From Candidatus Zhuqueibacterota bacterium (lineage in GTDB: Bacteria > Zhuqueibacterota > Zhuqueibacteria > Oceanimicrobiales > Oceanimicrobiaceae): a stretch of 64,000 bases of DNA. Made by a program: the position numbers and the translations under genes. Shown one piece after another: positions 19,351-26,897 of the stretch. The notes below the pieces were generated by a model that was not told where the DNA came from, made no database searches, and was given only the letters and a program-made list of their open reading frames with translations. The stretch lies in contig JAJDAD010000024.1 in assembly GCA_029262055.1 (NCBI GenBank), positions 62,001 through 126,000 of the forward strand, given 5' to 3'. Numbering within the stretch: the stretch's first letter is position 1; every line of letters begins with the position of its first letter.

Positions 19351-20154
19351 ATGAGTTCCTTTTTATCAAAGATAAACATGTGTAAAAGCCGTGCCGCTGG
19401 GCTGCTTTTGGGGTCGGCCCTCCTGGGTGGTTGTGCACAACAGCCCGGAGCGTCAACGCTGACGGTGTATGCGGCGGCGAGCCTCAGCAATGTCCTGCCG
19501 GTAATCATCGCAGAGTTCCGGACAGAGTGGCCACAGGTCGAAATCAAAGTGAGCTACGCAGCGTCTTCGATCCTGGCCAAACAAATCGAACGGGGCGCAA
19601 CGGCCGATATCTATATTTCGGCAAGTAGCGATTGGATGGACCAGCTAAGTGAACAAAAACTAATAAAAGCCGGCTCGAGAAATGAACTTTTGCAGAACGA
19701 ACTAGTTCTGGTCACCAGCGCCGGCACACCAGCACTGGAGACGGCATCAGACTTGGCAAACGTTCCGATCCGGATTCTGGCATTGGCCGACTGGCGGCAT
19801 GTCCCGGCGGGAATTTATGCAAAGCAAACCCTGGAAAAAATGGGGCTTTGGGCTGCTCTGGCCCCCAAATGTATTGCCGCCCTGGATGTCAGGGCGGCTT
19901 TGGCTTACGTTGAGCGTGGTGAGGCGGACTACGGCATCGTCTACCGCACGGATGCAGCGATCGCGAACGGAGTCCGGATTGCGGCCTCTTTCCCGGGCGA
20001 CATGCAGCCCCGCATCGTTTACCCGGTGGCGCAGGTGATTTCATCCGGCAGCCCGTATGCAGCGCAATTTATCAGGTTTCTGATCTCCGAAGCGGCCAGC
20101 GGCATTTTCGCCGGCAGCGGCTTTCAGGTTCTTGCGAAAAGGTCGCCGGGATGA
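19351..20154 (+). CDS. modA: Molybdate ABC transporter, substrate-binding lipoprotein ModA
   Basis: 267 aa from ATG 19351; ATG 19378 is an equally good start. Both give a lipoprotein signal with lipobox LLGGC. The mature protein starts TLTVYAAASLSNVLPVIIAEF, the strand in which ModA contacts the oxyanion. It continues with YAASSILAKQIERGATADIYISASSDWMDQLSE, VLVTSAG and ALAYVERGEADYGIVYRTDA, all typical. It captures molybdate, possibly tungstate, for delivery to ModB. The stop overlaps modB by 4 bp (ATGA). No ModE regulator gene is present in the window. Confidence 0.93.
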   Translation: MSSFLSKINMCKSRAAGLLLGSALLGGCAQQPGASTLTVYAAASLSNVLPVIIAEFRTEWPQVEIKVSYAASSILAKQIERGATADIYISASSDWMDQLSEQKLIKAGSRNELLQNELVLVTSAGTPALETASDLANVPIRILALADWRHVPAGIYAKQTLEKMGLWAALAPKCIAALDVRAALAYVERGEADYGIVYRTDAAIANGVRIAASFPGDMQPRIVYPVAQVISSGSPYAAQFIRFLISEAASGIFAGSGFQVLAKRSPG

Positions 20155-20825
20155 ACGCTTTTCTGCCCGTCACGTTCTTGTCCTTAAAGGTCGCCCTGAC
20201 CGCGACGTTGGTTCTTATTCCGACCGGAACCTTTCTGGGTTGGGTTTTGGCGCGCAAGCAATTTCCGGGGAAGACACTGGTGGAGGGTGCCATCAGTATT
20301 CCGCTGGTGCTGCCGCCGGTGGTTACCGGCTATATGCTGCTGATTCTTCTTGGCCCCAAGGGTTATATTGGTGAACAGCTTGCAATACTGGGCATAAGGC
20401 TGGCCTTCACCTGGCAGGCAGCGGTTGTGGCAGCGGCCACAGTCAGCCTGCCGTTGATGGTACGTGCCGTGCGCCTAGCAGTGGAGGGCGTGGATGAAGA
20501 GCTGGAGGACGCCGCCAGGCTGCTGCGAGCGAGCGAGACCGGAATCTTTTTTTCCATCACGCTGCCATTGGCCGTGCACGGCATTCTGGCCGGCACGATT
20601 CTGTCGTTTGCCCGCGCGCTTGGTGAGTTTGGCGCAACCATTATTCTGGCGAGCAATATCGAAGGGGTGACGCAGACCATACCGCTGGCTATTTTCACCT
20701 ATCTGAACCAGGTCGATGGCGAAGGCAAGGCCATGATTCTGGTGGTCATCTCAATCTGTTTGGCGTACCTGAGCATCCTGGCCAGCGCATTCCTGTCACG
20801 AAAGTTCCGCCATGCTGAAACTTGA
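20151..20825 (+). CDS. modB: Molybdate ABC transporter permease ModB
   Basis: 224 aa with five or six TM helices. Typical features are FLSLKVALTATLVLIPTGTFLGW, ISIPLVLPPVVTGYMLLILLG, and the cytoplasmic EAA loop DEELEDAARLLRASETGIFFSITLPLAVHGILAGTILSFARALGEFGATIILA, which contacts ModC. It forms the membrane channel of the importer as a homodimer. The start overlaps the modA stop (ATGA) and its end overlaps modC by 14 bp, so the three genes are translationally coupled. Confidence 0.95.
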   Translation: MNAFLPVTFLSLKVALTATLVLIPTGTFLGWVLARKQFPGKTLVEGAISIPLVLPPVVTGYMLLILLGPKGYIGEQLAILGIRLAFTWQAAVVAAATVSLPLMVRAVRLAVEGVDEELEDAARLLRASETGIFFSITLPLAVHGILAGTILSFARALGEFGATIILASNIEGVTQTIPLAIFTYLNQVDGEGKAMILVVISICLAYLSILASAFLSRKFRHAET

Positions 20826-21888
20826 CCTTTCCAAAACAGCCGGTGACTTCCACTTGCACTTGCAAGTGCAGGTGGCGCCATCTTTTGTCTCGCTTTTCGG
20901 GCCGTCCGGCTCTGGGAAAACCACAGCTCTCAACCTGATATCGGGGCTGGCGAAACCGGATAGTGGTGAGGTTTTTCTTGGAGACACCTGCCTGTTCTCT
21001 TCCAGCAGGCGCGTAAATATCAAACCACAACAGCGCCGGCTCGGCTATATTTTTCAGGAGAGCCGGCTCTTTCCACATTTGTCGGTGCAACAGAACATCC
21101 AGTTCGGCCTGAACCTGACCCCGGCCCCGGAACGAAGGTTCACAAGCGGTGAGATAGTGGAGATCTGCGGGCTGCAGGCTTTGCTAAACAGAATGCCCGC
21201 CGCTCTTTCCGGCGGTGAAAGGCAGCGCGTTGCGCTCGCTCGTGCCATCCTGGCGGCGCCTAGGTGTCTTTTGCTGGATGAGCCGCTCGCCGCCCTTGAC
21301 CACAATGCCCGGCTCTCCTTTTTACGCTTTCTGCGAAGAGTACACATCGATTTGGAGCTACCCATTTTGTACGTTTCGCATGATATTTCTAACGTTATCA
21401 ATTTTGCCGACGAAGTTATCATACTCGACAATGGCCGCGTTGTCGGGCATGGCCCCCCGAAGTCGCTGCTCGACAAGATGATTTCCGAACCCCTGGTTGC
21501 CAGTGCGGACCTCTCCAATCTGTTTGAAGTGAGAGTCGACAGCCACGATCCGCAAAGGGGGCTCACGCTCGTGGCCAGTGAGAAGAATGAGTTCACCCTG
21601 CCGGCCATCAGCGCCGGGGTCGGCGAGCAGTTGCTGCTGAACATCCCCGCCTCCGAGATCATTCTGGCCACCAGCGAACCGAGCGGCCTGAGTGCCAGCA
21701 ACATCTTGCGGGGCGCTGTGGCTCGCATTAATCGCCTGCCGGACCGGGTTTTTGTTGAAATTGATGCCGGAGAGAAATACACTGTTGAAATCGTGGAAGC
21801 AACTGTGCAGCGACTGAGCCTGGCTGCCGGCAAAGAAATCTTCCTCATCGTGAAGGCCAGCTCCTTCCGGCGGCTGAGTGGATTGTAA
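20812..21888 (+). CDS. modC: Molybdate ABC transporter ATPase ModC
   Basis: 358 aa. Walker A is GPSGSGKT (30-37), the Q-loop lies in GYIFQESRLFPHLSV, the signature is LSGGERQRVALARAI, Walker B is CLLLDEPLAALDH, and the switch His is in YVSHDISNV. The C-terminal region (about 285-350: ASNILRGAVARINRLPDRVFVEIDAGEKYTVEIVEATVQRLSLAAGKEIFLIVKASSFRRL) is the molybdate-binding MOP/TOBE domain that distinguishes ModC from other ABC ATPases and can allow feedback by molybdate. Last gene of modABC. Confidence 0.95.
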   Translation: MLKLDLSKTAGDFHLHLQVQVAPSFVSLFGPSGSGKTTALNLISGLAKPDSGEVFLGDTCLFSSSRRVNIKPQQRRLGYIFQESRLFPHLSVQQNIQFGLNLTPAPERRFTSGEIVEICGLQALLNRMPAALSGGERQRVALARAILAAPRCLLLDEPLAALDHNARLSFLRFLRRVHIDLELPILYVSHDISNVINFADEVIILDNGRVVGHGPPKSLLDKMISEPLVASADLSNLFEVRVDSHDPQRGLTLVASEKNEFTLPAISAGVGEQLLLNIPASEIILATSEPSGLSASNILRGAVARINRLPDRVFVEIDAGEKYTVEIVEATVQRLSLAAGKEIFLIVKASSFRRLSGL

Positions 21889-21980
21889 ATGGCTGGTAGA
21901 CACAATTATTCTCATGTAGAATTGTTGCGTGATGGAATTTATCGGATGCTTCACAACTCACATTTCCCACTTCGATTCAA

Positions 21981-22126
21981 GGTCATTCTGAGCGCGAAGT
22001 GACGGATATTGAGGTGACGAAAGCCGTTGTAGCGCGAAGAATCTTCGAATGTCTGGGCAGATTCTTCGCACACCCTCGCTCCCCGGTAGAAACAGAGAAT
22101 AGGGGACTGCGTGCTCAAAATGACAT
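21981..22126. repeat. Imperfect inverted-repeat element, MITE- or REP-like
   Basis: The outer arms are GGTCATTCTGAGCGCG (from 21981) and, on the other strand, ATGTCATTTTGAGCACG (ending 22126). Inside lies a perfect 11 bp inverted repeat, GCGAAGAATCT at 22034-22044 and AGATTCTTCGC at 22059-22069. No coding sequence is inside. The TCATTCTGAGCG/GCGAAGAATCT vocabulary is familiar from dispersed intergenic repeats in other bacterial genomes; membership is inference because only this copy is in the window. Confidence 0.6.
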
Positions 22127-22145
22127 CTAAACAATTGTTTAGATG
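22124..22145. repeat. 22 bp perfect palindrome
   Basis: Half-site CATCTAAACAA is followed directly by its reverse complement, with no spacer. It abuts the outer arm of the inverted-repeat element. It lacks a following T-run, so a dimeric-protein binding site or a transposition footprint is likelier than a terminator. Confidence 0.6.
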
Positions 22146-22210
22146 GTAGATATACACGTGATAAATGTCAGTTAACAATGTCAGGAACCACCGTGAAAAT
22201 CCCTGCGGTC

Positions 22211-22286
22211 TCTCTGCGTTCTTTGCGTCTCTGCATGAAAAGGCAACTTGTCTAATCTCAACGGAGAGTCGCAGCGCCCGCAGAGA
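22211..22286. repeat. Inverted repeat of TCTCTGCG-type units
   Basis: The 24 bp at 22211-22234 and the reverse complement of 22263-22286 match at 18 of 24 positions, both starting TCTCTGCG. They enclose a 28 bp loop. The sequence lies just upstream of the DUF3179 gene, ending about 44 bp before its ATG, and may be a dispersed intergenic repeat. Confidence 0.5.
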
Positions 22287-22329
22287 AACAAGAATTAGAA
22301 ACCACTCTCAACGAAGGACAAAAGCGATA

Positions 22330-23316
22330 ATGAAAGAGTCAAAACCAATCAAAATCACCTTGTTACAGTCAATTATTACGGCGGTCCTCTTCTTAACTGC
22401 ACTTTCTGCCAGCGGGCAGAAGGACCCCGAAGGAACGGTCTCCAGGTCCGACCTGAAGCCACCCAAAACAGTTTCAGGTCTGATGCAAGCCAGGCCCGGC
22501 GGCCCACTGGAAGAAGTCAGTGTTGCGGTGCACGAGGTGCCGGTGAATCCGCCATCGGTCATCGCGCAGGACTCCAAACTCCAGGACGACGATCTTGTTT
22601 TGGGGATCGTGGTTGCGGGCATTCCCATGGCTTATCCGATTCGTTACATTTCACTGTACGAAGTCGTCGATGACCGTGTCGGAGAAACGCCGGTCGCTCC
22701 AACCTGGTGACCGCTTACCGGATCGGGCGTCGTGTACGCTCGCAAGTACGCAGACCGTGAGTTCACTTTTGATTTTGCAACGGGTTTGATCAAGGACAAT
22801 TTGTTGTTTGTCGACCGCGAAACCCAAAGCATCTGGTCACAACTGGATGGGAAAGCTGTCAGCGGTCCTATGAAAGAAAGCCCGCTGCAGGTGGTTCCGT
22901 CCATGCAGACGACCTGGAAACACTGGCTGGAAATGCACCCGGATTCACGGGTCATGCACCTCAGTGATGAAGAAGGCAATTCATATTATTACCGCAGTCG
23001 CAAACCCGGCGCGCCCAAACCCAAAACGCGTTCGAAAAAACACGACACTTCGGCCCTGGGACTTGCGCTGAAGGTCGGCGATGAGGCGGCCTTTTTTCCT
23101 TTCTCAGAGCTTGAGCAAGCGACTCTCCCGCTGAAGTTCGAAGTCGGGGGGCAGGAGTTACTGATTCACTATCGCAAAGATGCGATGACAGCGTGGGCCA
23201 CAGACTCCGCCGGTGATTTGGTGACAACGGTTCTGGCGTACAAATTTGGTTGGTTGGATTTTAATCCGGCGTCGAAGATTTTTCGAGCCAAAGAAAACGA
23301 GAAGCGCGGCAAATGA
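22330..23316 (+). CDS. DUF3179 protein with in-frame TGA, candidate selenoprotein
   Basis: 328 aa if TGA 22708-22710 is read as residue 127. ATG 22330 has AAGGA upstream and begins a signal peptide or anchor (KITLLQSIITAVLFLTALSASG). Before the TGA the protein reads DDLVLGIVVAGIPMAYPIRYISLYEVVDDRVGETPVAPTW. After it, in the same frame, come PLTGSGVVYAR, then LLFVDRETQSIWSQLDGKAVSGPM, TTWKHWLEMHPDSRVM and a C-terminal KFGWLDFNPASKIF. Both halves are continuous DUF3179, and the TGA replaces the first Cys of the family's T-Y-C-P-L motif. No other disruption occurs in 190 codons. The stop overlaps the helicase start (ATGA). DUF3179 has no known function. Alternatives are a recent nonsense mutation or sequence error. 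Confidence 0.7.
22711..22742 (+). promoter_or_regulatory. Candidate bacterial SECIS stem-loop
   Basis: Thirteen nt after the TGA a 7 bp stem forms between 22724-22730 (CGGGCGT) and 22736-22742 (ACGCTCG; one G-U pair), closing the 5 nt loop CGTGT. Twenty nt separate the TGA from the loop, and the second loop base is G. Bacterial SelB-binding SECIS hairpins lie immediately 3' of the UGA with a small loop carrying G in its first two positions, so the geometry fits. Sequence conservation in bacterial SECIS is weak, so this alone is not proof. Confidence 0.5.
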
Positions 23317-25604
23317 ACCTCCCCCAAATCCTGCAACAATTTAAAGCCGACCCCGGCTTCATGACCAATGTCACCGCCTGGCGAGTGCTTCGACCCAGGG
23401 ACGGAATCTACGCAGATTTTCCGCCCAACATGAATCCAGCACTGGCAGCAGCCATTGCAAAGCACGGCATCAAACGACTGTACTCGCACCAGGCAGAAGC
23501 GATTCGGCTCATTATCGAAAAAAAGAACGTTGTCATCGTCACGCCCACTGCGAGCGGGAAGACGCTGTGCTACAACTTGCCGGTCCTGAACACGCTGCTC
23601 GACAATCCGGAGGCGCGCGCGCTGTATCTGTTCCCAACCAAGGCGCTGTCACAGGACCAGGTCTCGGAGTTGCAGGAAGTCGTTACCCTGATGGAGGGCC
23701 AGGTCGATTTCGACATCAAAACCTACACATTTGACGGCGACACGCCTGCCTCTGCGCGCAAAGCTATTCGGAGTTCCGGCCACATCGTGGTGACGAATCC
23801 CGACATGCTGCATCAGGGCATCTTGCCACATCACACCAAGTGGGTCAAGCTGTTCGAGAATCTCAACTACATCGTCATCGATGAATTGCACAACTACCGC
23901 GGCGTGTACGGCAGCCACCTGGCCAATTTGTTGCGGCGCTTGCAACGCATTTGCAAATTCTATGGCTCGGAGCCACAATTTGTGTGTTGCTCGGCAACCA
24001 TCGCCAATCCAGGTGAACTGGCAGAGCGAATAATAGAACAGCCGGTGCACCTGGTAGACAAGAACGGCGCGCCGCGCGGAGAAAAGCACTTTATCCTCTA
24101 CAACCCGCCGGTCGTAAATCGCGAGCTGGGAATCCGAAGGTCCTATGTAAAGGAAGCGCGCAAAGTCGCGCGCAAGTTCCTGCTGAACAAGGTGCAGACC
24201 ATTGTCTTTGCGCGCACCCGGCTGCGGGTCGAAATTCTCGTGACCTATTTGAAGAAATACATGCGCAAAGCCACCCGGTCGCCCAATCTGATCCGAGGGT
24301 ACCGTGGCGGCTATCTGCCGACTGAGCGCAGGGCGATTGAAAAAGGACTGCGCCAGGGAGAAATTCTCGGCGTCGTCAGTACCAATGCGCTGGAGCTGGG
24401 CATCGATATCGGGCAGTTGCAGGCGGCGGTCATGGCCGGCTACCCGGGGACCATTGCCAGCGCGTGGCAACAGTCGGGAAGGGCCGGTCGCCGCTCCACC
24501 ACTTCTGTGGCCGTGCTGATTGCTTCAAGCGCGCCCGTGGACCAGTACATTATCAATCATCCCGACTACTTTTTCGCCAAGCCGCCGGAATCAGGCATCA
24601 TCGATCCCGACAATCTCGTCATCCTGGTTGACCATCTAAAATGCGCGGCGTTTGAGCTGCCCTTCCCGGAAACCGAGAAGTTCGGCGTCGAAACAACCCG
24701 CGAGATTCTGGAGTACCTGGTTGAAAAGCGGGTCTTACACTACGTAAAGGAGAACCCGGAAACAAAGGAACCGGGCAAATTCTACTGGATGACTGATGCA
24801 TATCCCGCGGAAGCTGTCAGCCTGCGCAGCGCCACGCCTGACAATGTCGTTATCATCGACACGACGCATGAGGAAAGAGTGGTCGGCGAAGTCAACCTGC
24901 TGGACGCTCCGATGATGCTGCACGACGACGCGATTTACATTCATGAAAGCAAGCAGTACCACGTTGACAAACTCGACTGGGACCGGCAAAAAGCCTACGT
25001 CCACCAGGTCGAGGTCGACTACTACACCGACGCCCACACCGACACCAGCCTGCGCGTGCTCGACGTTGCAAAAGAGACCGCTGTGCCGGGCGGAAGCAAG
25101 GCCTTTGGCGAGGTCAACGCAAATTGGCAAACCACCAAATACAAGAAGCTCAAGTTTGAAACGCACGAGAATATCGGATTTGGCAAAGTAGAACTGCCCG
25201 AACTGGAAATGCACACAACGTCTTACTGGTGGCAATTCAACCCTGATGTCGCTGACCATTTGGAGATTTCACAAGAAAACCTTGGGGATGGCCTGAAGGC
25301 CTTGGCCAATGCCCTGGGCACGGTGGCCACGGTCTTCCTGATGTGCGACCCCAGGGATGTGCGCACCGCGCCCATGGTGCGCGCCCCTGACAGCCAGAAG
25401 CCCACGATCTACATTTATGACAATCATGCCGGTGGCGTCGGGTTCAGCCAAAAGCTGTTCCACCTGCACGACGACCTGAAGCAGGCGGCCCTCGACCTGA
25501 TGCAGGGCTGCGAGTGCGAACACGGATGTCCGGCCTGTGTTGGCCCGCCTTTGGAGGTAGGCGAGAAGGGCCGGGAGAGTGCGGTGGGGCTTCTGAAGCT
25601 CTGA
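23313..25604 (+). CDS. DEAD/DEAH-type helicase with C-terminal Cys cluster (MrfA/YprA-like)
   Basis: 763 aa superfamily 2 helicase. Walker A is TPTASGKT (77-84), motif II is VIDELHNYRGVYGSH (DELH box), motif III is CSATI, and motif VI QQSGRAGRRS is present. The C-terminal DUF1998 region ends in CECEHGCPACVG, the four-Cys metal cluster seen in YprA/MrfA-type proteins. Bacillus MrfA acts in excision repair of mitomycin lesions; a DNA-repair role here is inferred by family. ATG 23313 overlaps the stop of the DUF3179 gene by 4 bp, implying translational coupling. Confidence 0.9.
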   Translation: MNLPQILQQFKADPGFMTNVTAWRVLRPRDGIYADFPPNMNPALAAAIAKHGIKRLYSHQAEAIRLIIEKKNVVIVTPTASGKTLCYNLPVLNTLLDNPEARALYLFPTKALSQDQVSELQEVVTLMEGQVDFDIKTYTFDGDTPASARKAIRSSGHIVVTNPDMLHQGILPHHTKWVKLFENLNYIVIDELHNYRGVYGSHLANLLRRLQRICKFYGSEPQFVCCSATIANPGELAERIIEQPVHLVDKNGAPRGEKHFILYNPPVVNRELGIRRSYVKEARKVARKFLLNKVQTIVFARTRLRVEILVTYLKKYMRKATRSPNLIRGYRGGYLPTERRAIEKGLRQGEILGVVSTNALELGIDIGQLQAAVMAGYPGTIASAWQQSGRAGRRSTTSVAVLIASSAPVDQYIINHPDYFFAKPPESGIIDPDNLVILVDHLKCAAFELPFPETEKFGVETTREILEYLVEKRVLHYVKENPETKEPGKFYWMTDAYPAEAVSLRSATPDNVVIIDTTHEERVVGEVNLLDAPMMLHDDAIYIHESKQYHVDKLDWDRQKAYVHQVEVDYYTDAHTDTSLRVLDVAKETAVPGGSKAFGEVNANWQTTKYKKLKFETHENIGFGKVELPELEMHTTSYWWQFNPDVADHLEISQENLGDGLKALANALGTVATVFLMCDPRDVRTAPMVRAPDSQKPTIYIYDNHAGGVGFSQKLFHLHDDLKQAALDLMQGCECEHGCPACVGPPLEVGEKGRESAVGLLKL

Positions 25605-25715
25605 TGATAAAGAGGTGCCCCCGAAACGATCTTAACAACATGTCCGGCCCACGACCGCCGGTACTTTTGCTGTGCGCTGCACGTTCATTAAATCGTGGTT
25701 TCAAGAATAGAATAG

Positions 25716-25731
25716 TAGCAACTGGTTGCTA
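25716..25731. promoter_or_regulatory. Operator-like palindrome
   Basis: TAGCAAC-TG-GTTGCTA, perfect 7 bp arms around 2 bp, lies 23 bp upstream of the small membrane-protein gene at 25755. A repressor site or small hairpin are both possible. Confidence 0.3.
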
Positions 25732-25754
25732 TTTATCTTGTCTGGGAGTCTCAC

Positions 25755-26057
25755 TTGTCGAAACTAAGCGCCGTTCTGAATATCATAATAATACTTTCAG
25801 CTTTGCTGTATGTCTATTTTACGTACTTAGAATACAACACAGAATCGATCATAAGAGGTGCTTATATGATCGCCGATGAAGAGGCCCTAAAGGAAATGTC
25901 AGATGAGCTTGAGGAACTTGATCAAACTAATCAGCGGGCCCGTGCTTTTTCAACTATCACGCTTTATTCCGGCATATTTATCGTCATGGTGAAGATATTG
26001 GTAAAGTGGAAGATAGGGAATACCAATAAAGGAGGTGGTCCGTTGAGATTGTCTTAA
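25755..26057 (+). CDS. Small two-helix membrane protein, unknown
   Basis: 100 aa from a TTG at 25755 with GGGAG upstream. Two hydrophobic helices (about 6-24 and 66-84) flank an acidic, coiled-coil-like segment (DEEALKEMSDELEELDQTNQRARA). Base composition is visibly more AT-rich than the adjacent helicase, which may indicate a recent arrival or relaxed selection. No family recognised. The unusual start codon and lack of homology leave real doubt; the membrane pattern and length are the main support. Confidence 0.5.
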   Translation: MSKLSAVLNIIIILSALLYVYFTYLEYNTESIIRGAYMIADEEALKEMSDELEELDQTNQRARAFSTITLYSGIFIVMVKILVKWKIGNTNKGGGPLRLS

Positions 26058-26157
26058 GACAGTCACTACTTTGACTCGATCAGATAGTCAACGCGCGACC
26101 CGGGATAGCAGGCCGGACCGACACGTGGGTTGACTTATTTATATCGTAGGAGGACGC

Positions 26158-26256
26158 ATGGATATTATCGCATTGTTGATAGCAATAATGTCAATTGTGA
26201 TGTTAGTCAGGGTAGGGTGCGGTCCCACCGCACCAACGCCTCTCAACAAACCGTAG
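26158..26256 (+). CDS. Small hydrophobic peptide, 32 aa
   Basis: An ATG preceded by a perfect AGGAGG at optimal spacing encodes MDIIALLIAIMSIVMLVRVGCG followed by a Pro/Thr tail (PTAPTPLNKP). It would be one membrane helix with a short C-terminal tail. A rho-independent terminator begins 30 bp after the stop, so the gene looks like its own transcription unit. Candidates are a regulatory membrane peptide or a type I toxin-like peptide; nothing in the sequence decides. An 8 bp perfect hairpin (26216-26234) lies within the coding sequence. Confidence 0.5.
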   Translation: MDIIALLIAIMSIVMLVRVGCGPTAPTPLNKP

Positions 26257-26285
26257 GAAGAAGGTGGAGTAGGGTTTCACCCTGC

Positions 26286-26320
26286 AGAAACCGACTCTTT
26301 CCAAAAAAGGCGGTTTCTTT
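26286..26320 (+). terminator. Rho-independent terminator
   Basis: AGAAACCG (26286-26293) pairs with CGGTTTCT (26311-26318) and continues into a T-rich run. The loop of 17 nt is long but the stem and T-tract are clear. It would end the transcript of the 32 aa peptide gene. Confidence 0.55.
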
Positions 26321-26444
26321 TTCTCGGCCCGGGATTCCTCCATGTCAGGGTTTTTTCGCAGATACGTGTATTATCTACAACGGCATCTAAGCTTTTCTTT
26401 TTCTTGCTTAGAGAGATGAATCTGCTAACTTACGGAGGTTTCTG

Positions 26445-26864
26445 ATGACGACAGAGAGATTTGCACCCAGGGTTTTGCTAATCATATTGATGATACTTGC
26501 TCTGAGCACGAATGCGATGAGCCAGGTCACCGTGGTTCGCGGCGGCCATGAGAATCCGATGGTGACTATCGGCAAGTCAACGCTTTATGGGGCTGGAACG
26601 GGACTGCTAATAGGGCTGGCCCTGAGCCTGGCACTCGAGTCGGACTCCGAAGAGATCTTCCGCTGGTCCTTTGTCGGTGGTACGGTAGCCGGTTTTGCTG
26701 TTGGCGTGATGCATGTCGCGCGCAGACCCCAGCCGCAGTCAGCCGCCCTGCTGCAATTTGATTCGAAAGGACTGGCGAAAGTCACGGTGCCAGAGCCGCA
26801 GGTCAGATTTACCCGGAACAAGAAATTAGATTTCAAGGTCAACCTGGTCTCCCTGTCTCTTTGA
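26445..26864 (+). CDS. Secreted or membrane protein of unknown function
   Basis: 139 aa. ATG 26445 follows GGAGG at good spacing. An N-terminal signal peptide (RVLLIILMILALSTNAMSQ) is followed by a Gly-rich hydrophobic segment (STLYGAGTGLLIGLALSLALESDSEEIFRWSFVGGTVAGFAVGVMHVARR), which looks like a glycine-zipper-type pair of short helices. The C-terminus is a short beta-like stretch. No family is recognised. It may form the first gene of a run with the DinB-like protein and rnhA, 33 bp apart. Confidence 0.7.
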   Translation: MTTERFAPRVLLIILMILALSTNAMSQVTVVRGGHENPMVTIGKSTLYGAGTGLLIGLALSLALESDSEEIFRWSFVGGTVAGFAVGVMHVARRPQPQSAALLQFDSKGLAKVTVPEPQVRFTRNKKLDFKVNLVSLSL

Positions 26865-26897
26865 ATCCTGGGCGACCAGATTGCACGGAAATAAAGT

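Larger units (their letters stand above)
21889..22329. other. 440 bp spacer rich in inverted repeats
   Basis: No gene is supported here. An open frame on the plus strand from 22165 is only the upstream extension of the DUF3179 gene through repeat sequence. The spacer holds a long imperfect inverted-repeat element (21981-22126), an abutting 22 bp perfect palindrome and a second inverted repeat built from TCTCTGCG units (22211-22286). No clear rho-independent terminator for modABC was found. Confidence 0.7.

Noticed and set aside
22165-22329. N-terminal extension of the DUF3179 frame back to 22165
   Set aside because: It translates repeat sequence and lacks a ribosome-binding site; ATG 22330 has AAGGA and starts a signal peptide.
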